A stretch of DNA of 64,000 nucleotides from UBA4416 sp963422675 (GCA_963422675.2 CAXVYS010000024.1:62001-126000), one strand, 5' to 3'. Shown: positions 1 to 9,380, counted from the stretch's first letter. The notes: generated from the sequence alone by a model not told the origin. Numbers and translations are program-made.

Positions 1-122
1 CTACCTGCAAAAAGGGCGCTTCCGGATCCTAATAAACTTTCTAAAATGAAAATAACCAGGGCTAAGCCAATAATTCCAACTAAAAGTCCGGTTTTGCTAC
101 GAATTTTTTCTAAAACACTCAT
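1..122 (-). CDS. ppiD: PpiD/SurA-type peptidylprolyl isomerase, N-terminal fragment (cut by window edge)
   Basis: Only the first 40 codons lie in the window. They begin at an ATG and read MSVLEKIRSKTGLLVG, followed by a hydrophobic segment (about residues 12-31) and a Gly/Ser-rich stretch. This is the usual start of the Bacteroidota membrane-anchored periplasmic foldase with a SurA-like N-terminal domain and parvulin domains; the catalytic part lies outside. A TAnnTTTG promoter stands 23 nt upstream, so it can be transcribed apart from the operon to its right. The name rests on the N-terminal pattern only. Confidence 0.7.
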   Translation of the reverse strand, partial: MSVLEKIRSKTGLLVGIIGLALVIFILESLLGSGSALFAG

Positions 123-145
123 GTTTGTTATTAATTTAAGGAATG

Positions 146-153
146 CAAAGATA
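146..153 (-). promoter_or_regulatory. Putative -7 promoter element (TATCTTTG) for ppiD
   Basis: Read on the minus strand the octamer matches the Bacteroidota -7 consensus TAnnTTTG and ends 23 nt before the ppiD ATG. No clear TTG at -33 is seen. It lies in the 55-nt gap after the FAD protein gene. Confidence 0.5.
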
Positions 154-177
154 AAATTATTGCTGAATAACGAAAAA

Positions 178-1509
178 TTAATCCAAAATAATTTTAGAGG
201 CTATTTCTTTCGCCTGCAGCCTTATTTCGGGAACCGCTGTACTTTCCCACAGAACTCCTTTTAAGGGTGGGCCAAGGGTGAAGAAACCAGGCCTGAGAAT
301 CCCTGTTTTTGGAGCATTTATGCCATAAAACAGTTCATGGCCGGTTATTAATGTGCTATGAATTAACTGTTTAACCAATAAAGAGTCTGCTTTATTAAAA
401 TCGGGTTCTGGACCGGTACAATTCAGGATCACACCCGACTTTAAATAGTTTTTTTGGGAAGTAGCATCCGTATATTCTATTTCAAAGCCCTGCGGACTCG
501 TTTCAATATTAAAAATTCTTCCTTTTATAGGTTGCAATTGTTTCTGCGAAATTAATCCGGTAATCGTTTTTATACCGGAAGCTGGCGCACGATGCCTGGC
601 AACTCCCCATTTATGCCTTAGGTGCCTTAAAAATTGTTTTTTATCCTCTATCGAAAAATTAACCCATAAGTGTTGTAAATAAGGCCGCATCGCATCAATA
701 ATGCCTTGTGGGTTCTTCCCTGTTTTTACAGCCTGCTTTAGCTCGTGTTTAACGGCGCTAAAAACCTGGGCCAGCGTATAAGCCGTATTGAAATTTAAAA
801 AATCATTTACTCTAGATGTTTCCTCCTCTGTATGGGCTTGTGGCAAATAGCCATGGGGAGAAATAACCTGTATGACTCCTGTATAGTTATTTTCTTTTAA
901 TGCCACTACCATATCCACCATCGTTAAACCTGCTCCTATAATGGTTACGGAATTGCTATGCAGTGCCTTTTTTAAAGCGGTACCCTCAAATACATTTTGA
1001 AAATAATTTGGGGAAGTGATAAATGCTTTTGCTACAGAGCGGGGATGAGCCGGTAAAAAATTACCTACTGCCAACACAACCTGCTGCACTATATCCAATC
1101 CTTTCGCCCGGATGGTATAACCTGTTCCGGCGGGTAATATAGAAACAACCTCTTCGGCTTTGTGAATAATGGTAAGTTGTGGGTTTTCGATTTTTAATGC
1201 CTCGTAGGTTTGCTGTATATATTGCCCGTAGAGTTTGCGTGGAACAAAATCGCGGGCAACAAATCCCGTATGTGTTTGCTGTAACCAGTTTACAAAATGA
1301 TTCGGTTCATCTGTAAATGCAGACATATTTGCTGCTCTTACATTTAGTAAATGGCAATTTTCGGGTGTTGAATATGCCAATCCTCTACAAAAAAGATTTT
1401 TACTATCGAACCATATAACGGTTAATGGCCGGCGGCTTTGTTTTAATAAATTTAAAACTACCAATGTTCCGCTGATACCACCACCTATTATACCAACGGC
1501 TTTTGTCAT
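178..1509 (-). CDS. FAD/NAD(P)-binding protein (COG4529-like)
   Basis: A 443-residue protein with a classic N-terminal dinucleotide-binding motif (GGGISG, residues 9-14) and a second glycine-rich motif (GAGLTM, about 192-197), so FAD and NAD(P)H sites are both likely. The segment GLAYSTPENCHLLNVRA (about 43-59) is typical of the YdhS/COG4529 family (Pfam FAD_NAD_binding_9), whose substrates are unknown. There is no signal peptide; it is probably cytosolic. Its ATG overlaps the stop of the small membrane protein upstream by 4 nt, so the two are translationally coupled. A specific reaction cannot be assigned. Confidence 0.8.
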   Translation of the reverse strand: MTKAVGIIGGGISGTLVVLNLLKQSRRPLTVIWFDSKNLFCRGLAYSTPENCHLLNVRAANMSAFTDEPNHFVNWLQQTHTGFVARDFVPRKLYGQYIQQTYEALKIENPQLTIIHKAEEVVSILPAGTGYTIRAKGLDIVQQVVLAVGNFLPAHPRSVAKAFITSPNYFQNVFEGTALKKALHSNSVTIIGAGLTMVDMVVALKENNYTGVIQVISPHGYLPQAHTEEETSRVNDFLNFNTAYTLAQVFSAVKHELKQAVKTGKNPQGIIDAMRPYLQHLWVNFSIEDKKQFLRHLRHKWGVARHRAPASGIKTITGLISQKQLQPIKGRIFNIETSPQGFEIEYTDATSQKNYLKSGVILNCTGPEPDFNKADSLLVKQLIHSTLITGHELFYGINAPKTGILRPGFFTLGPPLKGVLWESTAVPEIRLQAKEIASKIILD

Positions 1510-1715
1510 TTACGTTGCTGTGGCTGTTTTAAACCTTCCTGGTTTTTACGTTGATGACGGCGTAATAAATACATAATAGATGCTATCACAAACACAAACA
1601 CAAAATATAAAGCGCTATCGGAATCTTTAGTGATTAAAAAATAAACCGATATACCTGCGCAGCCCAATGCAGTAATGAGCCATACAATCTCTAATATTCT
1701 AAAAAACTTATTCAT
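1506..1715 (-). CDS. Small two-helix membrane protein, unknown
   Basis: A 69-residue protein with two hydrophobic helices (about residues 7-25 and 32-49) and a basic, glutamine-rich C-terminus. I do not recognise a family. It sits between lptC (2-nt gap) and the FAD protein (4-nt overlap) on the same strand, and that tight packing is the main evidence that it is translated. Confidence 0.6.
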   Translation of the reverse strand: MNKFFRILEIVWLITALGCAGISVYFLITKDSDSALYFVFVFVIASIMYLLRRHQRKNQEGLKQPQQRK

Positions 1716-1717
1716 AC

Positions 1718-2284
1718 TTATAATTGATTATCTTCTACTCTTATTGTTCCTGTAATTTCAAGGATTTCATATTGGGTAAAATCCTGGTTTGATTTTAAAC
1801 CTTTGCCCATAATAATTTCTTTGGCAGTTGTTATTTTCACAAAGGCATCGGAGGTGATCTGTTTTGTGTTTTCATCCCACACCAAATGTTCCGTATTTAA
1901 TTTTTCTCCTGTCGCATTTACTACTTCTACATTATAACGGGCTTCCATGCGCCTGCTGGTTTCATAATGTACTCCATAATTTGCTTTTAAAGTGGTGCTT
2001 TCTTTTCCTTTTTCATTAAAAAAAACAACGAAAAAACCTTTTGGCATAATTGTCATAGGTTCTTTCAGTCCTTTATCATACGTGAGCATTTGAGGGGCTT
2101 CGAGCCTGATTTTTAAAGCGGCCGAATCGGTATAAAGCATTGTAATGTCCTTACCTATTCGCGAAGGCATCACGGTTTTTTTTCCTATAGCCATTACTTC
2201 ATCCCTGTTTGTTTCACAAGAAGAACTCAAAAGCAGTAAAAAAATAATGCCAGACAAAAAACAATTATGTTTTAAGATACGCAT
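1718..2284 (-). CDS. lptC: LPS export ABC transporter periplasmic protein LptC
   Basis: The 188-residue product starts MRILKHNCFLSG and has a lipoprotein signal with a cysteine near residue 22 (LLLSSSCET). The body looks like one LptC/LptA beta-jellyroll domain: alternating strands with phrases such as KGLKSNQDFTQYEIL near the end. LptC joins the LptBFG transporter to the LptA bridge in LPS export. I chose this ATG over an upstream in-frame one at 2401 because the longer form would overlap the outer membrane protein gene by about 110 nt and would hide the signal peptide. The position after coaX and an outer membrane protein gene is common in Bacteroidota. Confidence 0.78.
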   Translation of the reverse strand: MRILKHNCFLSGIIFLLLLSSSCETNRDEVMAIGKKTVMPSRIGKDITMLYTDSAALKIRLEAPQMLTYDKGLKEPMTIMPKGFFVVFFNEKGKESTTLKANYGVHYETSRRMEARYNVEVVNATGEKLNTEHLVWDENTKQITSDAFVKITTAKEIIMGKGLKSNQDFTQYEILEITGTIRVEDNQL

Positions 2285-2291
2285 GAAAAGA

Positions 2292-3767
2292 TTAATCGTA
2301 TTTGAATTTTCTGAACCAGCGGTTGTTGAATGTAAAGCCCACAATAATTCTGACATATTCTTCCTGGAGCAAATTGTTTGTAATTGTGCCCAGTTTACCA
2401 TATTGCGCCGAAATATTTACAACAGCCACATCATCCGAACGGCCAATACCTACAGGCAACCCAAGACCAGCTGTAATAGAATAGTTAGCAATGTTTGTAT
2501 TTTTAAGATCAAGGTAACCATTGGTATAAGATACTCCCAAACGGTATTGAACTCTTTTATAATATACGTTATAGGCTTGCCTGTTAGGCACATAATTTAA
2601 GCCTGCCGATACGCGGTAGCTGTTTTTAAAATCAGAGCTTTTCTCTCCAAAATATTTATAACCACTCCAATTGGTAGTAGCGGCATCCATTAAGAGCATT
2701 AAACGCTCTCCTTTTTTTACGGAAAACCCAACCCCCATTTCCAGTGGCAGCTGGATACTTCCATGTACATTTTGTGAGTTTAATACAGTGTCTTTAGGTG
2801 CTTCAACACCAAACCCATCTAAAGAATAGTTATAAATTATATTGCCTTGTTTGGCGGAAACACCCGAAGGGATACTTGAGAAGAACCCAACACCAATCTT
2901 TATTTTTTCTTTTAAAATTCTTCGGTGCCCTTGTCGCAAAGTATCTTTACCACGGTACTTCACCGAATCAATGGCAAAATGTGTTTGCAGACCTACATTA
3001 AAAATAAAATCATTTACCTGGATGGAACGCTGGCGTTTTGCATTATAATAGGTGATAGAACCCGGGTAAATCACATCGGTGGTTTGGTTAATGGTTCCGA
3101 ATAAATAACTCCCGCTTACCCCTAATGATAATTCTGATAATAATTGTTTCCCTACTTTTACTCTTTTATACTTAGCCAGTCTACCATATTTAACAAGTGT
3201 ATCACGGTAATCTGAATTATAAAATTTCATTTCCTGGCGGCGGAAAGGCTTTAATCCGGTAGCTATAAAGGCTTTATTCAACCCTCCGTTACCTTGAAAT
3301 ACATAATTCATTTCTCCGATATTGGCTACTTCCTGGGTTGAATTAATTTTATAACCAACAGAACTGTATGGCATGATTCCAAAAGCTGCGCCACCTACTC
3401 TTTTTATAGGAAAGCCCAATGAAGCGTATGAAAAATTAAGGTTTTTTTTATTTAAGGTCGTTGAGCCATTGGATATGCGTGTAAACTGTGATTGGCCGCC
3501 TAATTCCAGCGTTGTATATCTCAAACCCGATAAACCCGCAGGGTTAGCAACATTAATAAACAACGGAGAGGTAATGGTATCCAGGTGGTAGGCAATAAAC
3601 GAACCTCCCATAGCACTTGAAGTGGCAAAGGTTGGCAGGTTTAATTCACCTAAACCATAACGTGAATAAGGGCTTGACGTTAAAATTTGCGAATAGGAAA
3701 ATTTGCCTGCGCACATTCCTGCAAGTAATAAAACGACTGTTTTTAAAAATGATTTATGTTTATTCAC
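2292..3767 (-). CDS. Outer membrane beta-barrel protein (FadL/OMPP1-like)
   Basis: A 491-residue protein with an N-terminal signal peptide (about residues 1-26, ending SYSQ) and a body of amphipathic strands. The phrases SSPYSRYGLGELN, SSAMGGSF and NVANPAGLSGL resemble Bacteroidota proteins annotated as OMPP1/FadL/TodX-like. It probably forms a barrel in the outer membrane, substrate unknown. It starts with GTG, overlapping the coaX stop by 4 nt (GTGA), and ends 7 nt before lptC, so it is in the middle of the coaX operon. Confidence 0.72.
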   Translation of the reverse strand: MNKHKSFLKTVVLLLAGMCAGKFSYSQILTSSPYSRYGLGELNLPTFATSSAMGGSFIAYHLDTITSPLFINVANPAGLSGLRYTTLELGGQSQFTRISNGSTTLNKKNLNFSYASLGFPIKRVGGAAFGIMPYSSVGYKINSTQEVANIGEMNYVFQGNGGLNKAFIATGLKPFRRQEMKFYNSDYRDTLVKYGRLAKYKRVKVGKQLLSELSLGVSGSYLFGTINQTTDVIYPGSITYYNAKRQRSIQVNDFIFNVGLQTHFAIDSVKYRGKDTLRQGHRRILKEKIKIGVGFFSSIPSGVSAKQGNIIYNYSLDGFGVEAPKDTVLNSQNVHGSIQLPLEMGVGFSVKKGERLMLLMDAATTNWSGYKYFGEKSSDFKNSYRVSAGLNYVPNRQAYNVYYKRVQYRLGVSYTNGYLDLKNTNIANYSITAGLGLPVGIGRSDDVAVVNISAQYGKLGTITNNLLQEEYVRIIVGFTFNNRWFRKFKYD

Positions 3768-4489
3768 TGTAATGAAGTACTGTTTAATATATGATTGAGT
3801 CCTTTTAAAACTAAATTTTGGTGGGTAAAGATGCTATTTTTTAATCGTTTTGCCAAGTGTTCGCTATCCCCGCCCGTTATAACGGAAATAAGACCGGGGT
3901 ATTGTTCTTTATAGGAATGAATAAAACCATCGATCTCAGCAGCAGAACCATTTATAACACCGCTTAAAATAGAATTTTGTGTAGTGGTACCAATAAGATC
4001 CCTGTATTCATCATTAAATTCAACGAGCGGTAATTTGCTGGTGAATTGGTGTAATGCTTTAAAACGCATATTTACCCCTGGAGAAATGGCTCCGCCAAGA
4101 TATTCGTTTGCCGAATTAGTAAAATTATATTTGATACAAGTCCCTGCATCAATTACCAATACGTTAGAATGAGGATAAATCGTAAATGCCCCGATGGACG
4201 CTGCAAGCCTGTCTGAGCCTAATGTAGAGGCAGATTGATAGTTGTTTTTTAAAGGAATGGGCGTTTCGGAAGTAAATACGCTTGTTGGAATGAGGGTGTT
4301 AAGGCTATTATAAAATACTTCATGGCCACTCACCACACTCCCTGCCATTGCCGATGTTGCCTGTTTTATAAATAAAAGATCCTTAAGTAGTTCATCTGTA
4401 GAGTTAAACCATTTAAGTTCAGCTAAAACCTCACCCTTAAACAGGGCGGCTTTAATGCGTGTATTTCCAATATCTAAAACTAAATTCAA
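3764..4489 (-). CDS. coaX: Type III pantothenate kinase
   Basis: A 241-residue enzyme of the ASKHA fold that phosphorylates pantothenate in the first step of coenzyme A synthesis. Motifs are in order: phosphate loop DIGNTRIKAALF (residues 6-17), GSDRLAASIGA (about 92-102), DAGTCIKYN (about 116-124) and GGAISPG (about 133-139). The start codon is TTG: the family normally begins right at MNLVxDIGNT, and no ATG is available upstream in frame. It is the first gene of the leftward envelope operon. Confidence 0.92.
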   Translation of the reverse strand: MNLVLDIGNTRIKAALFKGEVLAELKWFNSTDELLKDLLFIKQATSAMAGSVVSGHEVFYNSLNTLIPTSVFTSETPIPLKNNYQSASTLGSDRLAASIGAFTIYPHSNVLVIDAGTCIKYNFTNSANEYLGGAISPGVNMRFKALHQFTSKLPLVEFNDEYRDLIGTTTQNSILSGVINGSAAEIDGFIHSYKEQYPGLISVITGGDSEHLAKRLKNSIFTHQNLVLKGLNHILNSTSLQ

Positions 4490-4550
4490 CCGATATAAAA
4501 GTAACCAAATAGTATTTACGTTTTCTTATTTAGGATTTTTTAATATTTCT

Positions 4551-4581
4551 TTTGTGAATTCAAAATATTCTTTTAATTTTG
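4551..4581 (+). promoter_or_regulatory. Promoter of tRNA-Phe
   Basis: A TTTG at 4551-4554 and TAATTTTG at 4574-4581 are separated by 19 nt, matching the Bacteroidota -33/-7 pair (TTTG and TAnnTTTG). The mature tRNA begins 16 nt after the -7 element. Confidence 0.7.
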
Positions 4582-4596
4582 CTGCCCAATAAAGCT

Positions 4597-4669
<73 letters not shown>

Positions 4670-4670
4670 C

Positions 4671-4701
4671 AAAAAACCCTTGCAAATGCAAGGGTTTTTT
4701 T
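4671..4701 (+). terminator. Rho-independent terminator after tRNA-Phe
   Basis: A perfect 8-bp stem ACCCTTGC/GCAAGGGT with a 4-nt loop, flanked by an A run before and a T run after. It follows the tRNA by a few bases. No gene is seen from here to 4850. Confidence 0.85.
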
Positions 4702-4850
4702 ATTTCCATTGTATCCAACTTAGTTTGTCAAGTGCTTCTCTTTCCTTGCAGGTTTCAGCCGGTTCTATTGAATCTTAATAAAAAAGCAACTCCAATCATA
4801 CGATCAGGGTTGCCGATTTATTTATTACTAAAATACGTTATCTCTGCTTT

Positions 4851-6257
4851 TTAATGCCAGAATTTACTTCTGGTATTATGTCGTCTGAATTTTCTAACCG
4901 CCTCTATGTTATTTTTAAGTAATTTATTTTGTTTTAACGATGGTTGCGCTGCTTCATAAGCAGGTATGGATTTAAATGCCATTACCATATCATAATCCAT
5001 TGCAACTTGTCCTGCATCGAAAGGTACGGTACCATAATTATCTCTAAACCATAAATTCCAGTTTGAACTACCCGGGGTATAAACAAATAAAGTATCTGAT
5101 GTAGGGAAAGGACCAGGTAACAAAAATGAAGTAAAGGCATCCTGTGCAGGACTATGACAACTCATACAAGAAGACAAAGCCAGATTGGTGTATACTTGGC
5201 CAGTGGTAATATCAACCGCTTGTTGTGCAACCGCACCGTCATTCGGGCCACTCAATCTACCACCCCATCCTAATGTTTCTTTACTGTAGGCCGGTGCGCT
5301 GGGATTAATTACGGTTTCATATAGAGGAAGGTAAGGAGGAGTAATAGAACTATTTACACCTGGATCGTTACCCCACATAGCGCCCAGTGGTACCATTTTT
5401 TCCCACATTGAACCCTTGATATCTTTGTCGTATACAAAAGTGGAATAAACCCATCCTGTTTTTGGAGCCGTTAGGCTATCCTTAACGATGATATCCATTT
5501 GAAAAAAGCTAACCGTACGCATTTGATAACCCCGCTTTGGATTCTCCCATGTTGGAATCGTATCATAAATACTAAAAGTTTGTGCCCCTTGCATCACAGG
5601 CCAACTTGGATAATTAACGTTTGAAAAAGCAAATTTTACAATAACACTCCCTTCTTTAAATTGTGCCGCATCATTTACCAGATTTACTTTTTGTCCGGTT
5701 TTACCCCAAATTTGCCCAACGGTATAGCCCGCTGTTGAATCATATAAAACCAATGCATACCCGGCTTCATCTTCTTTCAATGACTTAAACATATTGGCCG
5801 GATTTCCATTACCTAAATAGCTTCCCAGGATAGCCTCTCTTTGCGACCCCATCCATGGCTCCTGAAACCAGCCGTATTTTGCCGCAGTCCATGCTTGATT
5901 GTTTGTGAAAAAGGGTAACACATTTGGGGCAACATAACTTTTTAATGCATCCATATAAGCAAATACATTTGAACTGGAGATTGGCTGCCCGTTTAATGCC
6001 TGTTGCCAGGAAGGATTAACAACAGGTGTAAATGATGTTGGATAATCGTGGCTGAGTACAAAAAGTGAATCACTGTATTGCTGTGATGACGGTACTGAAT
6101 CACGATGATTCAAAAATGCTCCGTTCTGTTGTGAAATAGCTAAATTCGTTTTCGCTTCATCATCCTTGGATTTGTTGTTTCCATCGCAGCCATATGCAAC
6201 AAGAACGATGGCAACCGGTATCATTAAAGCAGCTGAAAGAAAGGGTGTTTTTTTCAT
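4851..6257 (-). CDS. Heme-binding (c-type) lipoprotein
   Basis: A 468-residue protein with an N-terminal hydrophobic signal and a lipobox-like cysteine at residue 24 (LVAYGC). One canonical heme c motif, CMSCH, is at residues 364-368. The preceding stretches GWVYSTFVYDKD and GAMWGNDPG recall a family of large single-heme cytochrome-like proteins of unknown role. It is probably tethered to the outside of a membrane. It stands alone: convergent to the tRNA side, with the upstream region shared with a GyrI-like gene. Redox partner and function are unknown. Confidence 0.68.
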   Translation of the reverse strand: MKKTPFLSAALMIPVAIVLVAYGCDGNNKSKDDEAKTNLAISQQNGAFLNHRDSVPSSQQYSDSLFVLSHDYPTSFTPVVNPSWQQALNGQPISSSNVFAYMDALKSYVAPNVLPFFTNNQAWTAAKYGWFQEPWMGSQREAILGSYLGNGNPANMFKSLKEDEAGYALVLYDSTAGYTVGQIWGKTGQKVNLVNDAAQFKEGSVIVKFAFSNVNYPSWPVMQGAQTFSIYDTIPTWENPKRGYQMRTVSFFQMDIIVKDSLTAPKTGWVYSTFVYDKDIKGSMWEKMVPLGAMWGNDPGVNSSITPPYLPLYETVINPSAPAYSKETLGWGGRLSGPNDGAVAQQAVDITTGQVYTNLALSSCMSCHSPAQDAFTSFLLPGPFPTSDTLFVYTPGSSNWNLWFRDNYGTVPFDAGQVAMDYDMVMAFKSIPAYEAAQPSLKQNKLLKNNIEAVRKFRRHNTRSKFWH

Positions 6258-6557
6258 AAAGTTTAGAGTTTTGGTTTAACTATTTGTATAATGAATTTCA
6301 CTAAAAATAGTGTCGTAAATGTATACTAATAAAAAGCAAAAGTGCAACACCAGACTCAAAATCAGGTGTTTCTACCTGCTTCCGTATAGGTATTTTTACC
6401 TGTACAAAAACAAGCAACCGGAAAAGTTTGGCTTCGTGCCGGATAGCCTGAATACTTCAACCAGAGCGGAAAATCACTCATTCTGTTTAACTATCACAAG
6501 TTTCAAAATTATTTTAGGTATAGGTATCTGTTTTTTTAATTCATACATTTAAGATCT
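6258..6557. other. 300-nt intergenic region with twin palindromes
   Basis: This gap separates the divergent heme lipoprotein and GyrI-like genes. I see no convincing gene in it. It holds two palindromes at 6363-6402 (listed separately) and a weak -7-like TACATTTA at 6544-6551 just before the GyrI-like start. Confidence 0.6.
6363..6402. promoter_or_regulatory. Tandem palindromes, possible operator
   Basis: CAGGT-N6-ACCTG at 6363-6378 is a perfect inverted repeat. TAGGT-N6-ACCTG at 6387-6402 repeats it with one mismatch, 24 bp further on (a little over two helical turns). Such spacing suits a dimeric regulator binding the same DNA face twice. The regulator is unknown. Confidence 0.4.
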
Positions 6558-7013
6558 ATGAATATCGAAAAAATTGAACTTATAGGGTTGGCATTACAAT
6601 CTAAAACCACCAATGAAAATGGACAATCAGGTATTGATTGCGGAACCCTTTGGCAAAAATTCGAAAACGAAAAATTTCTTGAAAAAATTCCCGAAAGATT
6701 AAGTGATGAGATTATCGCTGTTTATCATCATTATGAAGGTGATCACACAAAACCCTTTTCATATTTTATAGGCTGCAAAGTAGCCCCTGGAACAATAGCT
6801 CCTAAAGGGATGGATAGTTTTATGATTATGAATGGAAACTATCTGAAAAAAACAGCGAAAGGAGAAATTCCTTGTTGTATTACGAAAGCCTGGGCTGACA
6901 TTTGGAATTCAGATCTTGAAAGAGCTTATCAAACTGATTTTGAAGTTTATGATGCAAGAAGCAAAAATTGGGCCGATGGTGAAGTGGATATTTACGTATC
7001 AATCTTAAACTAA
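6558..7013 (+). CDS. GyrI-like small-molecule-binding domain protein
   Basis: A 151-residue single-domain protein resembling the GyrI-like/AraC effector-binding fold. It has an N-terminal strand (KIELIGLALQSKT), a middle YxxFxxxG-type strand (FSYFIGCKVA, about 73-82), and a C-terminal EVDIYVSI strand. There is no DNA-binding domain, so it is a stand-alone ligand binder or sequestering protein like the Cass2 group. It has no same-strand neighbour and its ligand is unknown. Confidence 0.72.
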   Translation: MNIEKIELIGLALQSKTTNENGQSGIDCGTLWQKFENEKFLEKIPERLSDEIIAVYHHYEGDHTKPFSYFIGCKVAPGTIAPKGMDSFMIMNGNYLKKTAKGEIPCCITKAWADIWNSDLERAYQTDFEVYDARSKNWADGEVDIYVSILN

Positions 7014-7133
7014 CTACCAGCCTTCTGCTGTGAAATAATAAACCAACCATGAGAGTAAAATTGATGCTTATCTCTTAATACTTAGCTAAGATTACTAAGG
7101 GATTTAAGAAGGCAACAACTTATTTTTAAGCAT

Positions 7134-9380
7134 TTAAAATTTCACGATGAGGAATTCAGTTCTTCGGTTTGCCTGGTGTTCTTCTTCTGTACATGGCACA
7201 ATAAACGCACCTTCGCACTCACACTTATTAATAGGTTTACTTTCACCATAGCCTCTGCCGGTAATACGCGTTGCCTCAATACCTTTAGAAATAATATAAC
7301 TGGCGGAAGATTTTGCCCGTTTATCCGATAATTTTAAGTTTGCTGCTTTACTACCACGACAATCGGAATGTGATCCTAATTCAATTTTTATAGTTGGATT
7401 TTCTTTCATGATCGTAACTATTTTATCTAACTCAATAGCTGATATTGGTTTAATATCCCATTTAGCCAAATCAAAATAAATAGGATCAATTTTAATGGCT
7501 TTAGAGATGTCATTCCCTATCTCCATTTTTTGCATCACACAATTTAGCTTTTCGTTTAGGTTAACTATTGTATTTGTATCTAATTCAATTTCATAATTTT
7601 GAATTGTAGTAATGTATCCTTCTCTTTCAAATTTTACAGCAAAATTTAATTTATCACCAACTTTTTTATTTCTGATCACATCGTTAAACTCTCCCTTAGC
7701 ATTGGTTTGATATACTTTTTTATCGTTACTAAATTTTTGCCCCACTGAAACAATAACTCTGTCAATAGGTTTTTCGGTTTTAGCATCAAGAATAGTACCT
7801 ACTAATTTATACTTTGGATATAAATAAATATCCTTGATATTATCTCCTGCTGCAAGATCTTTAATCTCTACAACTTTATCATAGTATTTACTTCTTTCTC
7901 TGGCCCCTAATTTATAAATTAACGAAGGGTTTTTAATCATAAATGTATACCTCCCTGTGTTATCCACTTTAGCAGTATCTATTATAGCTGTATTACTGTT
8001 ATTAATCAAATAGACAACAGCATTTGGAAGAGCCTCTTTAGTATTATCATCATATACTATACCTGTGAGTTTTGACCCGATGAGTGATTTTTTAGAATTA
8101 AAAAAATAAATATCATCTTTACCTTTACCACCCTCTCTATTGGAAGACATATATCCTGTCAATAAATCGCTATTCAAATAAAAACCAAAATCATCCATGT
8201 GTGTATTTAAAGGATAGCCTAAATTCTGCGGTTCAAAATATTGATCAAGAGCAATTGGCGTAAAATACAAATCCAACCCTCCTAACCCTGCTCTCCCGTC
8301 AGTAGAGAAAAATAAAGTACCATCTTCATGAACATATGGAAACATTTCTCTGCCCTCAGTATTAATAGTTGGCCCCAGATTTTCAGGTTTTTGCCATTTA
8401 CCATTTTTATTTTCACTCATATATAAATCTGTTTGACCAAATCCACCTGGCATATCTGATACGAAATACAGGCGTTTGCCATCTATTGTAATAGCAGCAT
8501 GCCCCACAGAGTACTCATCCGAATTATACTCAAAACTTACAGGGTCGCTCCATTTACCGGCTACACTATCGAAAGCGACGATAAACAACTTTAAATTCAC
8601 GATTTTTTTTGTACTCTGTCCTGTTTTTTTATCAATATAATTACTTCTTGTCAAATACATTACTTTTTCATTAGCAGACAAAACCATTGGTCCATCATGA
8701 TAAAGCGATGACATTTTTTTGGGGAGTGTTAATATATTATTAAAGTGCGTTGAATCTTTTTTATCAGCCTGCCACAAATCCATAAAATAACTATCGTCCC
8801 ATGCGAAAGTTTTATTTTTCAGCGCATTATTTTTTCGGTTGGATGAAAAAGTGACAATTTTATTCTTCCTCACAAAAACAGGGGCTAATTCGGAATATTC
8901 GGTATTAATCCCCGACACATTGGTAATAGTGTAATTAGTTGAATCGCTTTTTATTTCGGTCAGATAATTAGGATTATCAAAGTGATTACTTGCCACTTTA
9001 CTTTTCCTGCTTTTTTGCTTTAATTTTTCTATTGCTGCGCTTGCTTCCGTATAATTTTGATTGTATTTTAATACTTGTATATAGTTTAATAAATCTGTTT
9101 CGGTTATTGTAGTAGGAAACTTTTGATTCAGTTCACGATAATAAAATTCCGAATTTTTATAATCGGACAAGTTATAATAACATAAAGCCGTCCTTCTTAC
9201 ATTTTCTTCTTTTACATTTTTCTCTTTTACTAAATATTTGTAATAGTCTACCGCTTGTATGTAAGCCAATTGGTTATAAAACCGATCCGCTGTTTTTTGG
9301 TTAAGGCTTTGAGCAACACTATTAATAGATAGGATTAGTGTGCAAAACAAGGTTAATTTACTTTTGTATAGTAGTGTCAT
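7134..9380 (-). CDS. OmpA-family protein with TPR, propeller and regulatory domains (PorE-like)
   Basis: A 748-residue protein: signal peptide (1-23), TPR-like helices (about 25-130), a PD40/WD40-like propeller (about 150-430, with SSNRKNN, SDMPGGFGQTDLYMS and STDGRAGLGGLDLYF), two carboxypeptidase-regulatory-like beta domains (about 440-600), and an OmpA peptidoglycan-binding domain (about 630-748). The OmpA motif NLKLSDKRAKSSASYI and the closing NRRTEFLIVKF are intact. The same order is known for PorE of the T9SS, which ties the PorK/N ring to peptidoglycan. Bacteroidota also keep paralogs next to PorP/SprF genes, as here, so it may serve the neighbouring adhesin rather than the core T9SS. 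Confidence 0.82.
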   Translation of the reverse strand: MTLLYKSKLTLFCTLILSINSVAQSLNQKTADRFYNQLAYIQAVDYYKYLVKEKNVKEENVRRTALCYYNLSDYKNSEFYYRELNQKFPTTITETDLLNYIQVLKYNQNYTEASAAIEKLKQKSRKSKVASNHFDNPNYLTEIKSDSTNYTITNVSGINTEYSELAPVFVRKNKIVTFSSNRKNNALKNKTFAWDDSYFMDLWQADKKDSTHFNNILTLPKKMSSLYHDGPMVLSANEKVMYLTRSNYIDKKTGQSTKKIVNLKLFIVAFDSVAGKWSDPVSFEYNSDEYSVGHAAITIDGKRLYFVSDMPGGFGQTDLYMSENKNGKWQKPENLGPTINTEGREMFPYVHEDGTLFFSTDGRAGLGGLDLYFTPIALDQYFEPQNLGYPLNTHMDDFGFYLNSDLLTGYMSSNREGGKGKDDIYFFNSKKSLIGSKLTGIVYDDNTKEALPNAVVYLINNSNTAIIDTAKVDNTGRYTFMIKNPSLIYKLGARERSKYYDKVVEIKDLAAGDNIKDIYLYPKYKLVGTILDAKTEKPIDRVIVSVGQKFSNDKKVYQTNAKGEFNDVIRNKKVGDKLNFAVKFEREGYITTIQNYEIELDTNTIVNLNEKLNCVMQKMEIGNDISKAIKIDPIYFDLAKWDIKPISAIELDKIVTIMKENPTIKIELGSHSDCRGSKAANLKLSDKRAKSSASYIISKGIEATRITGRGYGESKPINKCECEGAFIVPCTEEEHQANRRTEFLIVKF

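Noticed and set aside
2285..2401. Longer LptC N-terminus
   Set aside because: It overlaps the outer membrane protein gene and hides the lipoprotein signal.
6319..6552. Rightward frame of 77 codons in the 6.3 kb gap
   Set aside because: Cys-, Tyr- and Lys-rich composition with no domain, and it covers the twin palindromes; not gene-like.
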